Positions 51,079-60,660 are shown, counted from the stretch's first letter. The stretch: DNA of 64,000 nucleotides from JBHHUI01 sp965248775 (GCA_965248775.1 OZ252150.1:6302661-6366660), one strand, 5' to 3'. Notes: generated by a model not told the origin, from the letters alone. Numbers and translations are program-made.

Positions 51079-53388
51079 CTAAACGTTCACTTCGTTCGCT
51101 TCGCTCAGGGCAAGCATGGCGTCTAATGGTTGCCGGTGTCCATTGAAGGGTGGCACGATCCCCGGGGGCTTTATATAGCTGTAGTTACCAATCACCCACA
51201 TATGTAACAATTCTTCGCCGACATCAAGCGGCCAAAGGACAGTGCTTGCGGCCCGCAGAAGCAGTTTGACGTATTGGCCTGTCTCAACATGATTTGGGTT
51301 TGGCGTATCGGGCAAATCCCATGCAAATACACCAGGCTTGCCGCGTGTGTAGATGAATCTTATTGCCTGACCCGGTTGAGGTGTTTTGCCAACCCCGACG
51401 AGCTGTTTGGCGGCTCGCGCGGCTGCCGACAAGACCTCGTACTCAGACAGCTCTCTGCTTACTGTCTGACGAATTACCAAATCTCTCAACTCAATCTGTC
51501 CATTTCTTAGATATTCCACATATCTTCTCAAAAGTGCCACTATCTCAGGCAGGACCGCAGGCAGGCTCTTCGCATCCGGTGCGCCAGCCATCAGATTGAG
51601 AATTCCCGTTTGAGCATCCCGGACAAAGTTGGGGGTGTCGTGCCGTCTAATCTCAATTCCACGGTATTTCATTCCGCCGTGTTGCCAGACGCCATACCAA
51701 CGATTGGGAACGGGCACCCGCTCGTCCAGACGCGACGGAAGAAAAACGATCCAGCGGTAAACCCCATCCAGCGAGAGCGGCAACTTCGTGCGGTCGTGAA
51801 TTTCAGCTAACAATTCTTCAAAGTCTTCTGGTTTCTTAGCGCCTTTTTTCTTTACCCAGATTCCATCGACATACATATGCAGGACTTCAAAGCCCATATC
51901 TTCTGCGGCTTCCTTGGCACGCAGTAATCCTTCACGACTATACGCAGTGACAGCTTCGTGGGCTTCAATCCGTCCCCAGCGAAAACGCTTGTACCCAAGG
52001 TAACCAAACGAAACAACCAGAAGCCATTTCAGAGCTGACGAGCGCGCTTCCAGTGGAGCCCGTCTGCAATCATGCCGGCTCAAGTCGAGAAGCATCTTTT
52101 TGATTTCCAGTCGTTTGTACAGGAGTGGCTGAAGCGTTTCAGAGACGATCCCACGTTTGGATTGGTCTATGGAAATGCCAAGCTCTGGCACGATATCAGC
52201 GTCGTCACTGTCGATCAACACCGTCTCGGGACTTACATTGAAAGCAACCATGATGCTCGGATACATGCTGTCGAAATCCAGTTGGGCGACATTCTCGTGC
52301 AGGCCGGTTGTTGGTTTGTAAACCATCCCGCCTCTGTCAGCCCGCATCAGGCCCAGGACACTCTTGGGTTTTTCCGCTTCCTGTTTGTGAAAAGGGATGA
52401 GCACACCGCGCTTGAGTGCGGTGATAAATTGCAGCGCCATGATGCCGGCACCGGGGGAGCGCCGAGCCGTGGTTTGCACCGGCAATGACGAAACGCGGGC
52501 TTGCTCAAACACCCCAACATAACCGTGCTCACCATACATCACAGCATTCATGGCATCGATATGCCAGCGCCCGAAAAGATGTACTTGATGACCCCGATAG
52601 ACCACCTGCCCATAGGTGAAGTATGAGCCTTCCTGCCGGCGCAACGGCGTGCGCGTTTGATCCCGATTAGGGTTGAAATTGAAATCGTGTTTCTCAGCCA
52701 GTTCAAATACGTGCGGGAACATCCAGGTATCCCCCCAATAGGTGTGGATCAGGTCGGGGTCAAAGCGCTTGATCATTGCCCGCAGACTGATGAGCAAAGC
52801 CCGTTCCGGCCGCAGCCTCAGGGTATAGGTTTCGCGGTTGAAGCCGAGTTCTATATGTGTTGGGGCCCGGTGGTGCGGATCAACATTGGGCCGCATAGTC
52901 AGGACGCGCAGCGCTGGAGTCGACAACTCAATATCCCACCGGTTTTCAATAGGAGTTGTCTCGTGGATTTTTCCGCTATGATCAATGACAACTTCACAGA
53001 GAACCAAGGGAAACATCTCTTGCCTGGCAGCATAGCGGATGGAGATGGGAATATCTGCATCGTAATACTCAAGTTCAGGAAAGGCTGCATTGACACGCCG
53101 AAACACCCTTTGAAACTCAAATGCATTGCGCACTGTTGCTGCCAGCACGTCAATGGGGCCTGAGAATAAATCTTCTCCCGTCGTTCTCTCTAGCTGAATG
53201 GAGGCGGGAAGTGAGGTCAGATACTTCCAGAGGGCGCGTAAGCGGGGAAAGGGACCAGCTGCATAGAAGGTGGTGGGGAAAGGTTGATGAAGCCGGTGGC
53301 GCGTTCCATCTTCACATGCGAACCAGACAACGACTCCATCCCTTTGGTCGGCGTAGACATCAAGCACCCATCCGACTAGCCTTTGCAC
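51079..53388 (-). CDS. family B-type DNA polymerase
   Basis: 769 residues from a GTG start that overlaps the previous gene by 13 bases. The N-terminal part includes an exonuclease-like stretch (LEYYDADIPISIRYA, DLIHTYWGDTWMFPHVFELA). The polymerase palm has LDFDSMYPSIMVAFNVSPET (motif A, DxxSxYPS) near 370, KWLLVVSFGYLGYKRFRWGR (motif B) near 465, and HMYVDGIWVKKKG (motif C) near 506. Motif C normally reads YxDTD; here only the first Asp remains. It is the last gene of a three-gene operon with a RecA-like protein. A repair or translesion role is plausible but inferred. Confidence 0.8.
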   Translation of the reverse strand: MQRLVGWVLDVYADQRDGVVVWFACEDGTRHRLHQPFPTTFYAAGPFPRLRALWKYLTSLPASIQLERTTGEDLFSGPIDVLAATVRNAFEFQRVFRRVNAAFPELEYYDADIPISIRYAARQEMFPLVLCEVVIDHSGKIHETTPIENRWDIELSTPALRVLTMRPNVDPHHRAPTHIELGFNRETYTLRLRPERALLISLRAMIKRFDPDLIHTYWGDTWMFPHVFELAEKHDFNFNPNRDQTRTPLRRQEGSYFTYGQVVYRGHQVHLFGRWHIDAMNAVMYGEHGYVGVFEQARVSSLPVQTTARRSPGAGIMALQFITALKRGVLIPFHKQEAEKPKSVLGLMRADRGGMVYKPTTGLHENVAQLDFDSMYPSIMVAFNVSPETVLIDSDDADIVPELGISIDQSKRGIVSETLQPLLYKRLEIKKMLLDLSRHDCRRAPLEARSSALKWLLVVSFGYLGYKRFRWGRIEAHEAVTAYSREGLLRAKEAAEDMGFEVLHMYVDGIWVKKKGAKKPEDFEELLAEIHDRTKLPLSLDGVYRWIVFLPSRLDERVPVPNRWYGVWQHGGMKYRGIEIRRHDTPNFVRDAQTGILNLMAGAPDAKSLPAVLPEIVALLRRYVEYLRNGQIELRDLVIRQTVSRELSEYEVLSAAARAAKQLVGVGKTPQPGQAIRFIYTRGKPGVFAWDLPDTPNPNHVETGQYVKLLLRAASTVLWPLDVGEELLHMWVIGNYSYIKPPGIVPPFNGHRQPLDAMLALSEANEVNV

Positions 53389-53627
53389 AGAGCGGCTTGC
53401 CTGAGTTCGATGACTTCTTTGTACAACTCAATCACCATTGCCAGCAAAATGGTTTCAAAAGGGAGTGCGTGCCCGGCCTGGCTTATGGCAGGCGTATAAC
53501 GCATCACACGGGCAAATGCTTCATCGAAAACTTTTTGGTCTGCGCGCAGCAGCGTCCGGCGAAAGTCGGCGAATTTGCGCTGCTCGGAGTGAACGAGTTG
53601 GTTTGCGGTTGCAAGTGTGCGTCCCAT
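53376..53627 (-). CDS. small helical protein of the polB operon
   Basis: 83 residues (MGRTLATANQLVHSEQRKFA, RRTLLRADQKVFDEAFARVM, ELYKEVIELRQAAL), all-helical, no cysteines of note besides the last. It starts nine bases after the RecA-like gene and overlaps polB, so the three are coupled. The family is not recognised; it could bridge the ATPase and polymerase. Confidence 0.7.
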   Translation of the reverse strand: MGRTLATANQLVHSEQRKFADFRRTLLRADQKVFDEAFARVMRYTPAISQAGHALPFETILLAMVIELYKEVIELRQAALCKG

Positions 53628-53636
53628 GCTGCTGCC

Positions 53637-54170
53637 CTAGAAAAGCCGTGCCGTTATCATCGATTGTTCTTGCTCTTCGCTGAAGATGGTATTGGCGATG
53701 TTGCAAAGAGCATCAATCAGCCCTACCCGCTCAGATTGAACGGGGGGCGGCGGGTGAACACAGATTGCAAGGGGGGCATGCACTCTAAGACTCCGGATAT
53801 GTGCAAGACAGTTCCGGACAAGTCTATAACTCTCAGCCGTTGTAATGGCGTCGTCGTAGACTGTAGCGAGCATATCAAGGATCAGAATGGGCCCTTGTGC
53901 AGCCTGGGTTTGACCAAGGAGTGAGACCATCTGGTAGCAAGTGAACGCACGTGCTACCTCCACGCGATTTAACACGTGTTCCATATCGACTGTCCTGCGC
54001 CTGACTTCGCGGGCAAAATAGAATGCGTCAAACCAATTGCCCCCGTCCAGAATGAGCAAAGGTCTCTCAACAGCAATCTGTGCGGCAATGTCAATCATCA
54101 CAGAGCGCATTGCCGGCGCAATCACGGCGAGCGTGATTGTCTGAGGGGTCATCGCAGGGACTATATCCAT
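53637..54170 (-). CDS. RecA/RadA-like domain protein without a P-loop
   Basis: 177 residues. PLLILDGGNWFDAFYFAREV, RVEVARAFTCYQMVSLLGQT, PILILDMLATVYDDAITTAE and LRVHAPLAICVHPPPP follow the strand order of the RecA/Rad51 core after its Walker A. The second block resembles Walker B. No GxxxxGKT is present, so it probably binds but does not hydrolyse ATP, or acts as an accessory protein as ImuA or SulA do. It is first in the operon and preceded by a candidate SOS box. Confidence 0.6.
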   Translation of the reverse strand: MDIVPAMTPQTITLAVIAPAMRSVMIDIAAQIAVERPLLILDGGNWFDAFYFAREVRRRTVDMEHVLNRVEVARAFTCYQMVSLLGQTQAAQGPILILDMLATVYDDAITTAESYRLVRNCLAHIRSLRVHAPLAICVHPPPPVQSERVGLIDALCNIANTIFSEEQEQSMITARLF

Positions 54171-54184
54171 GCCAAGACCCTATC

Positions 54185-54198
54185 AGAATGTATGTTCT
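54185..54198 (-). promoter_or_regulatory. candidate LexA/SOS box before the RecA-like gene
   Basis: On the gene's strand the sequence is AGAACATACATTCT, close to the GAAC-N4-GTTC boxes bound by LexA of Gram-positive type. It lies 15-28 bases before the start codon. This is a visual match only. Confidence 0.35.
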
Positions 54199-54290
54199 AT
54201 TTACAATCTATTCGAGGGGGAATGGGTGGGGGATTTTCGCCAATTCTGTGACTAGCTCTATGGGGGAGCCAAATGTGGGGGATATCGCTC

Positions 54291-54331
54291 GGTTCATTTG
54301 AGCCGCGTTTTTTGCGGCTTCAAATGGAACC
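54291..54331. terminator. GC-rich hairpin between divergent genes
   Basis: GGTTCATTTGAGCCGC pairs, with two bulges, with GCGGCTTCAAATGGAACC around GTTTTTT. It could be a terminator or part of the divergent promoter region. 54199-54541 otherwise shows no gene. Mirrored at 57408-57448. Confidence 0.5.
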
Positions 54332-54541
54332 GCTTGTTATGTGTTGTTTCAATTTTGTATAGCCATAAGCTAAGCCAGCGCCCCAAAGAACACTATTACC
54401 CATAAAAACCAACCACTCAACTAAATTCGGTAAATTTTTACTGGCCCATGATGTCCATAAATACATTCCTGGGAATCCCAATATGTCAGTGAATATTCTA
54501 GAAATTGATTGGACAACACTTTAGTTTCACGGAGATTTCCC

Positions 54542-54808
54542 ATGTTGAAGAGACTCTTTAAATCGATCACCTTACCTTTTGACAAGAGCATCGCCCATCC
54601 GGATGACCCCGACGATGTGCGTCTGGGAAAACGCTTGTTTGTTCGATTTCATCTTTTTCTTGTAATAATTATCCTGCTAATTACCATTCAAGGCATTATT
54701 ATCGCTGATCGAAGATATGCGATGGTTATGTCTTTGTTCTTCATCGCATTCTTCTTTAACCTGGCGCTCCTTAGACGCAGCGGCCGCTTTCAAGTTGATT
54801 GTAGCTGA
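54542..54808 (+). CDS. small membrane protein, possibly a truncated sensor N terminus
   Basis: 88 residues from ATG 54542. A cytoplasmic start (LKRLFKSITLPFDKSIAHPD) precedes two membrane helices (LFVRFHLFLVIIILLITIQG, YAMVMSLFFIAFFFNLALL). The frame ends soon after in sequence that leads into an IS91-like remnant, so it may be the first two helices of a larger sensor kinase or cyclase. Repeated identically at 56931-57197. Confidence 0.5.
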   Translation: MLKRLFKSITLPFDKSIAHPDDPDDVRLGKRLFVRFHLFLVIIILLITIQGIIIADRRYAMVMSLFFIAFFFNLALLRRSGRFQVDCS

Positions 54809-54914
54809 ATGCTGACGACTGGAAAAGCGCATCGTCTGGAGCATATCTTGCACATGAATCGCTTATGCCCGACTGCCCAGCCCCGGCGGCTGGATAGGGT
54901 GAGCCCTGGCGATC

Positions 54915-55157
54915 ATGCTTTTCCATTCGCAAACGACTTACGGAAGCGACCGCTTCCGGCAAATATTCATCGACCATTGGTACCGCTGGCTAGATCTCCA
55001 CAAAGAAGATATCCCCGCTGACCAACGCTCCTACGTCCGCAAAACCATCCAAAAAATGATGGGCTGTCGCAACCCCCAATCCGGCTACGCGCGCTATGTC
55101 TGCCCGGGATGCGGCGAAGAAAGGATTGTGCCGTTTTCGTGCAAGACACGCTTCTGT
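54915..55157 (+). pseudogene. IS91-like transposase N-terminal remnant
   Basis: MLFHSQTTYGSDRFRQIFID then YVRKTIQKMMGCRNPQSGYA and the zinc ribbon YVCPGCGEERIVPFSCKTRF. This is the Tnp zinc-binding N terminus of IS91-type Y2 transposases. After RFCPS the frame runs into a CCCAGT-type palindromic element and the HUH domain is absent. A CCAGCC/GGCTGG palindrome (54877-54893) lies just before it. Confidence 0.7.
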
Positions 55158-55243
55158 CCGTCACCCAGTACCGCACAGTCACCCAGTCACCGCGTACTGC
55201 CGCAACGCGGCAAGTGTCACGACCCAGTGCGTTCGTCATGACC
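55158..55243. repeat. palindromic element at the inner end of the left arm
   Basis: Begins GTCACCCAGTACCGCACAGT, contains GTACTGCCGCAACGCGGCAA and ends CGTTCGTCATGACC at the IS3 border. Much of it is the reverse complement of 35080-35137. Mirrored at 56496-56581. Confidence 0.7.
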
Positions 55244-55306
55244 TGGCATTACCCTGGTTTAGTGGACAACGAGATAAGATAGATTCACAGATCAGGGAGG
55301 ACCCAA

Positions 55307-55603
55307 ATGAGTACATACAGGAAGACATACACGCGCGAATTCAAGGTCGAAGCCGTTCGGTTATCGTATGATAGCGACACAGCGGTTGAGCAGCTTGCTT
55401 TGGATTTGGGAGTAAGTAGTAGCAGTCTGAATCGCTGGCGGGCTGAATACGCGGCTGATGGAGCGCAGGCATTTCCCGGAAAGGGAAAGCCGAAGGAGCG
55501 CGACCGCGAGCTGGCCGAGTTGAAGCGCGAATTGCACGTGGTGCGCCAGGAACGGGACATCCTAAAAAAAGCCATGGCGGTGTTTGCGCGCGAGCAGAAG
55601 TGA
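55307..55603 (+). CDS. IS3-family OrfA, copy B
   Basis: 98 residues identical to the OrfA at 33879 (HTH plus zipper helix). The A7 frameshift tract before GCCATGG is preserved. Confidence 0.85.
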   Translation: MSTYRKTYTREFKVEAVRLSYDSDTAVEQLALDLGVSSSSLNRWRAEYAADGAQAFPGKGKPKERDRELAELKRELHVVRQERDILKKAMAVFAREQK

Positions 55604-56462
55604 GATTTCGCTTCATTGACGAACACAAAGGCGAGTACAGCATCAGTCTGATGTGTCGGGTACTGCAAGTCACACGTAGCGGCTACTACGCCTGGCGCAA
55701 GCGGCCGGTCAGCCCGCGCGAGCAAGCCAGCCAGGCGTTGGGACGCGAGATCAGAGCGATCTTTGAGCAGCATCGCGGCGTCTATGGCTGTCCGCGCATT
55801 CACCGCGAACTACAGGACCGCGGCATCCGCTGCGGCCACAACCGGGTGGCCCGTCTGTTGCGCCTGCATGGCCTGCAAGCCCGACGCAAACGGAGCTACA
55901 AGGTGACAACCCAGTCGAAGCACAGCCTGCCCGTAGCGCCGAATTTGCTCGTTCAGGACTTCACGGCCACTGCGCCTAACGAAGTGTGGCTGGCCGACAT
56001 CACTTACATTGCAACCAGTGAAGGGTGGCTCTATCTCGCAGCAGTCCTCGACCTGTACTCGCGACGGATCGTCGGCTGGGCACTCGGCAAACGCTTGCGC
56101 CGCCAACTGACTTTGGATGCTTTGGAGTGGCTCTGCGTTCGCGAAAACCGCCGCCAGGTCTCATCCATCATTCTGACCGGGGGAGTCAGTACGCCAGCGC
56201 TGAGTATCAGGCGCTGCGCAAGCTTCATGACATCACGCCCAGTATGAGCCGAAGGGGAAACTGCTACGATAACGCCCCCATGGAGAGCTTCTTTGCCAGC
56301 CTGAAATCCGAGTGTGTATACCAGCAACTGTACGCCAGCCGGGCCGCTGCTCGCACCAGCGTCTTTGACTATGTCGAAGTGTTTTACAATCGGCAACGGA
56401 TGCATTCGGCCCTGGATTACATGAGCCCACATGCCTATGAACAATTACCTTTAGTGGCTTAA
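55600..56462 (+). pseudogene. IS3-family OrfB, copy B, frameshifted
   Basis: Matches the intact OrfB at 34172 up to LTLDALE. There one A is missing (GGAGTGG at about 56124-56130 instead of GGAGATGG), shifting the frame before HHSDRGSQY. The remaining sequence to TAA 56462 is in another frame and codes for the last two catalytic residues. Confidence 0.85.
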
Positions 56463-56581
56463 CCAACTGTCCACTGAATCGGGGTAATACCACTGGGTCA
56501 TGACGAACGCACTGGGTCGTGACACTTGCCGCGTTGCGGCAGTACGCGGTGACTGGGTGACTGTGCGGTACTGGGTGACGG

Positions 56582-56824
56582 ACAGAAGCGTGTCTTGCAC
56601 GAAAACGGCACAATCCTTTCTTCGCCGCATCCCGGGCAGACATAGCGCGCGTAGCCGGATTGGGGGTTGCGACAGCCCATCATTTTTTGGATGGTTTTGC
56701 GGACGTAGGAGCGTTGGTCAGCGGGGATATCTTCTTTGTGGAGATCTAGCCAGCGGTACCAATGGTCGATGAATATTTGCCGGAAGCGGTCGCTTCCGTA
56801 AGTCGTTTGCGAATGGAAAAGCAT
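56582..56824 (-). pseudogene. IS91-like transposase remnant, mirror copy
   Basis: Identical to 54915-55157 on the opposite strand: the same zinc-ribbon N terminus cut by the same palindromic element. Confidence 0.7.
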
Positions 56825-56930
56825 GATCGCCAGGGCTCACCCTATCCAGCCGCCGGGGCTGGGCAGTCGGGCATAAGCGATTCATGTGCAAGATATGCTC
56901 CAGACGATGCGCTTTTCCAGTCGTCAGCAT

Positions 56931-57197
56931 TCAGCTACAATCAACTTGAAAGCGGCCGCTGCGTCTAAGGAGCGCCAGGTTAAAGAAGAATGCGATGAAG
57001 AACAAAGACATAACCATCGCATATCTTCGATCAGCGATAATAATGCCTTGAATGGTAATTAGCAGGATAATTATTACAAGAAAAAGATGAAATCGAACAA
57101 ACAAGCGTTTTCCCAGACGCACATCGTCGGGGTCATCCGGATGGGCGATGCTCTTGTCAAAAGGTAAGGTGATCGATTTAAAGAGTCTCTTCAACAT
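56931..57197 (-). CDS. small membrane protein, mirror copy
   Basis: Identical to 54542-54808: 88 residues, two membrane helices, probably a truncated sensor. Confidence 0.5.
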   Translation of the reverse strand: MLKRLFKSITLPFDKSIAHPDDPDDVRLGKRLFVRFHLFLVIIILLITIQGIIIADRRYAMVMSLFFIAFFFNLALLRRSGRFQVDCS

Positions 57198-57540
57198 GGG
57201 AAATCTCCGTGAAACTAAAGTGTTGTCCAATCAATTTCTAGAATATTCACTGACATATTGGGATTCCCAGGAATGTATTTATGGACATCATGGGCCAGTA
57301 AAAATTTACCGAATTTAGTTGAGTGGTTGGTTTTTATGGGTAATAGTGTTCTTTGGGGCGCTGGCTTAGCTTATGGCTATACAAAATTGAAACAACACAT
57401 AACAAGCGGTTCCATTTGAAGCCGCAAAAAACGCGGCTCAAATGAACCGAGCGATATCCCCCACATTTGGCTCCCCCATAGAGCTAGTCACAGAATTGGC
57501 GAAAATCCCCCACCCATTCCCCCTCGAATAGATTGTAAAT

Positions 57541-57554
57541 AGAACATACATTCT
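57541..57554 (+). promoter_or_regulatory. candidate SOS box, mirror copy
   Basis: AGAACATACATTCT, 15-28 bases before the ATG at 57569; same as 54185-54198. Confidence 0.35.
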
Positions 57555-57568
57555 GATAGGGTCTTGGC

Positions 57569-58102
57569 ATGGATATAGTCCCTGCGATGACCCCTCAGAC
57601 AATCACGCTCGCCGTGATTGCGCCGGCAATGCGCTCTGTGATGATTGACATTGCCGCACAGATTGCTGTTGAGAGACCTTTGCTCATTCTGGACGGGGGC
57701 AATTGGTTTGACGCATTCTATTTTGCCCGCGAAGTCAGGCGCAGGACAGTCGATATGGAACACGTGTTAAATCGCGTGGAGGTAGCACGTGCGTTCACTT
57801 GCTACCAGATGGTCTCACTCCTTGGTCAAACCCAGGCTGCACAAGGGCCCATTCTGATCCTTGATATGCTCGCTACAGTCTACGACGACGCCATTACAAC
57901 GGCTGAGAGTTATAGACTTGTCCGGAACTGTCTTGCACATATCCGGAGTCTTAGAGTGCATGCCCCCCTTGCAATCTGTGTTCACCCGCCGCCCCCCGTT
58001 CAATCTGAGCGGGTAGGGCTGATTGATGCTCTTTGCAACATCGCCAATACCATCTTCAGCGAAGAGCAAGAACAATCGATGATAACGGCACGGCTTTTCT
58101 AG
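57569..58102 (+). CDS. RecA/RadA-like domain protein, mirror copy
   Basis: 177 residues identical to the protein at 53637-54170. It has Walker B-like PILILDML but no P-loop and begins the right-arm polB operon. Confidence 0.6.
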   Translation: MDIVPAMTPQTITLAVIAPAMRSVMIDIAAQIAVERPLLILDGGNWFDAFYFAREVRRRTVDMEHVLNRVEVARAFTCYQMVSLLGQTQAAQGPILILDMLATVYDDAITTAESYRLVRNCLAHIRSLRVHAPLAICVHPPPPVQSERVGLIDALCNIANTIFSEEQEQSMITARLF

Positions 58103-58111
58103 GGCAGCAGC

Positions 58112-58363
58112 ATGGGACGCACACTTGCAACCGCAAACCAACTCGTTCACTCCGAGCAGCGCAAATTCGCCGACTTTCGCCGGACGCTGCTGCGCGCAGA
58201 CCAAAAAGTTTTCGATGAAGCATTTGCCCGTGTGATGCGTTATACGCCTGCCATAAGCCAGGCCGGGCACGCACTCCCTTTTGAAACCATTTTGCTGGCA
58301 ATGGTGATTGAGTTGTACAAAGAAGTCATCGAACTCAGGCAAGCCGCTCTGTGCAAAGGCTAG
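58112..58363 (+). CDS. small helical protein of the polB operon, mirror copy
   Basis: 83 residues identical to 53376-53627. It overlaps polB by 13 bases. Confidence 0.7.
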   Translation: MGRTLATANQLVHSEQRKFADFRRTLLRADQKVFDEAFARVMRYTPAISQAGHALPFETILLAMVIELYKEVIELRQAALCKG

Positions 58364-60660
58364 TCGGATGGGTGCTTGATGTCTACGCCGACCAAAGGGA
58401 TGGAGTCGTTGTCTGGTTCGCATGTGAAGATGGAACGCGCCACCGGCTTCATCAACCTTTCCCCACCACCTTCTATGCAGCTGGTCCCTTTCCCCGCTTA
58501 CGCGCCCTCTGGAAGTATCTGACCTCACTTCCCGCCTCCATTCAGCTAGAGAGAACGACGGGAGAAGATTTATTCTCAGGCCCCATTGACGTGCTGGCAG
58601 CAACAGTGCGCAATGCATTTGAGTTTCAAAGGGTGTTTCGGCGTGTCAATGCAGCCTTTCCTGAACTTGAGTATTACGATGCAGATATTCCCATCTCCAT
58701 CCGCTATGCTGCCAGGCAAGAGATGTTTCCCTTGGTTCTCTGTGAAGTTGTCATTGATCATAGCGGAAAAATCCACGAGACAACTCCTATTGAAAACCGG
58801 TGGGATATTGAGTTGTCGACTCCAGCGCTGCGCGTCCTGACTATGCGGCCCAATGTTGATCCGCACCACCGGGCCCCAACACATATAGAACTCGGCTTCA
58901 ACCGCGAAACCTATACCCTGAGGCTGCGGCCGGAACGGGCTTTGCTCATCAGTCTGCGGGCAATGATCAAGCGCTTTGACCCCGACCTGATCCACACCTA
59001 TTGGGGGGATACCTGGATGTTCCCGCACGTATTTGAACTGGCTGAGAAACACGATTTCAATTTCAACCCTAATCGGGATCAAACGCGCACGCCGTTGCGC
59101 CGGCAGGAAGGCTCATACTTCACCTATGGGCAGGTGGTCTATCGGGGTCATCAAGTACATCTTTTCGGGCGCTGGCATATCGATGCCATGAATGCTGTGA
59201 TGTATGGTGAGCACGGTTATGTTGGGGTGTTTGAGCAAGCCCGCGTTTCGTCATTGCCGGTGCAAACCACGGCTCGGCGCTCCCCCGGTGCCGGCATCAT
59301 GGCGCTGCAATTTATCACCGCACTCAAGCGCGGTGTGCTCATCCCTTTTCACAAACAGGAAGCGGAAAAACCCAAGAGTGTCCTGGGCCTGATGCGGGCT
59401 GACAGAGGCGGGATGGTTTACAAACCAACAACCGGCCTGCACGAGAATGTCGCCCAACTGGATTTCGACAGCATGTATCCGAGCATCATGGTTGCTTTCA
59501 ATGTAAGTCCCGAGACGGTGTTGATCGACAGTGACGACGCTGATATCGTGCCAGAGCTTGGCATTTCCATAGACCAATCCAAACGTGGGATCGTCTCTGA
59601 AACGCTTCAGCCACTCCTGTACAAACGACTGGAAATCAAAAAGATGCTTCTCGACTTGAGCCGGCATGATTGCAGACGGGCTCCACTGGAAGCGCGCTCG
59701 TCAGCTCTGAAATGGCTTCTGGTTGTTTCGTTTGGTTACCTTGGGTACAAGCGTTTTCGCTGGGGACGGATTGAAGCCCACGAAGCTGTCACTGCGTATA
59801 GTCGTGAAGGATTACTGCGTGCCAAGGAAGCCGCAGAAGATATGGGCTTTGAAGTCCTGCATATGTATGTCGATGGAATCTGGGTAAAGAAAAAAGGCGC
59901 TAAGAAACCAGAAGACTTTGAAGAATTGTTAGCTGAAATTCACGACCGCACGAAGTTGCCGCTCTCGCTGGATGGGGTTTACCGCTGGATCGTTTTTCTT
60001 CCGTCGCGTCTGGACGAGCGGGTGCCCGTTCCCAATCGTTGGTATGGCGTCTGGCAACACGGCGGAATGAAATACCGTGGAATTGAGATTAGACGGCACG
60101 ACACCCCCAACTTTGTCCGGGATGCTCAAACGGGAATTCTCAATCTGATGGCTGGCGCACCGGATGCGAAGAGCCTGCCTGCGGTCCTGCCTGAGATAGT
60201 GGCACTTTTGAGAAGATATGTGGAATATCTAAGAAATGGACAGATTGAGTTGAGAGATTTGGTAATTCGTCAGACAGTAAGCAGAGAGCTGTCTGAGTAC
60301 GAGGTCTTGTCGGCAGCCGCGCGAGCCGCCAAACAGCTCGTCGGGGTTGGCAAAACACCTCAACCGGGTCAGGCAATAAGATTCATCTACACACGCGGCA
60401 AGCCTGGTGTATTTGCATGGGATTTGCCCGATACGCCAAACCCAAATCATGTTGAGACAGGCCAATACGTCAAACTGCTTCTGCGGGCCGCAAGCACTGT
60501 CCTTTGGCCGCTTGATGTCGGCGAAGAATTGTTACATATGTGGGTGATTGGTAACTACAGCTATATAAAGCCCCCGGGGATCGTGCCACCCTTCAATGGA
60601 CACCGGCAACCATTAGACGCCATGCTTGCCCTGAGCGAAGCGAACGAAGTGAACGTTTAG
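58351..60660 (+). CDS. family B-type DNA polymerase, mirror copy
   Basis: 769 residues identical to 51079-53388, including the unusual motif C (YVDGIWV). If both arms are real the cell carries two polymerase genes facing away from the centre. Confidence 0.8.
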   Translation: MQRLVGWVLDVYADQRDGVVVWFACEDGTRHRLHQPFPTTFYAAGPFPRLRALWKYLTSLPASIQLERTTGEDLFSGPIDVLAATVRNAFEFQRVFRRVNAAFPELEYYDADIPISIRYAARQEMFPLVLCEVVIDHSGKIHETTPIENRWDIELSTPALRVLTMRPNVDPHHRAPTHIELGFNRETYTLRLRPERALLISLRAMIKRFDPDLIHTYWGDTWMFPHVFELAEKHDFNFNPNRDQTRTPLRRQEGSYFTYGQVVYRGHQVHLFGRWHIDAMNAVMYGEHGYVGVFEQARVSSLPVQTTARRSPGAGIMALQFITALKRGVLIPFHKQEAEKPKSVLGLMRADRGGMVYKPTTGLHENVAQLDFDSMYPSIMVAFNVSPETVLIDSDDADIVPELGISIDQSKRGIVSETLQPLLYKRLEIKKMLLDLSRHDCRRAPLEARSSALKWLLVVSFGYLGYKRFRWGRIEAHEAVTAYSREGLLRAKEAAEDMGFEVLHMYVDGIWVKKKGAKKPEDFEELLAEIHDRTKLPLSLDGVYRWIVFLPSRLDERVPVPNRWYGVWQHGGMKYRGIEIRRHDTPNFVRDAQTGILNLMAGAPDAKSLPAVLPEIVALLRRYVEYLRNGQIELRDLVIRQTVSRELSEYEVLSAAARAAKQLVGVGKTPQPGQAIRFIYTRGKPGVFAWDLPDTPNPNHVETGQYVKLLLRAASTVLWPLDVGEELLHMWVIGNYSYIKPPGIVPPFNGHRQPLDAMLALSEANEVNV

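Larger units (their letters stand above)
47739..55243. repeat. left arm of a giant inverted repeat
   Basis: Every base checked at p matches the complement of 111739-p. Gene coordinates and protein products are mirrored exactly, with no indels seen. The arm stops at 55243, next to the IS3 element. The left limit given is only where the mirror image reaches the window edge; the true arm may be longer. Confidence 0.9.
55244..56492 (+). mobile_element. IS3-family insertion sequence, copy B, at the centre of the inverted repeat
   Basis: 1,249 bp, nearly identical to 33816-35065. It forms the whole unpaired spacer of the giant inverted repeat: left flank ...GTCATGACC, right flank CTGGGTCATGAC..., which are the same palindromic element read from both sides. 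Confidence 0.9.
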
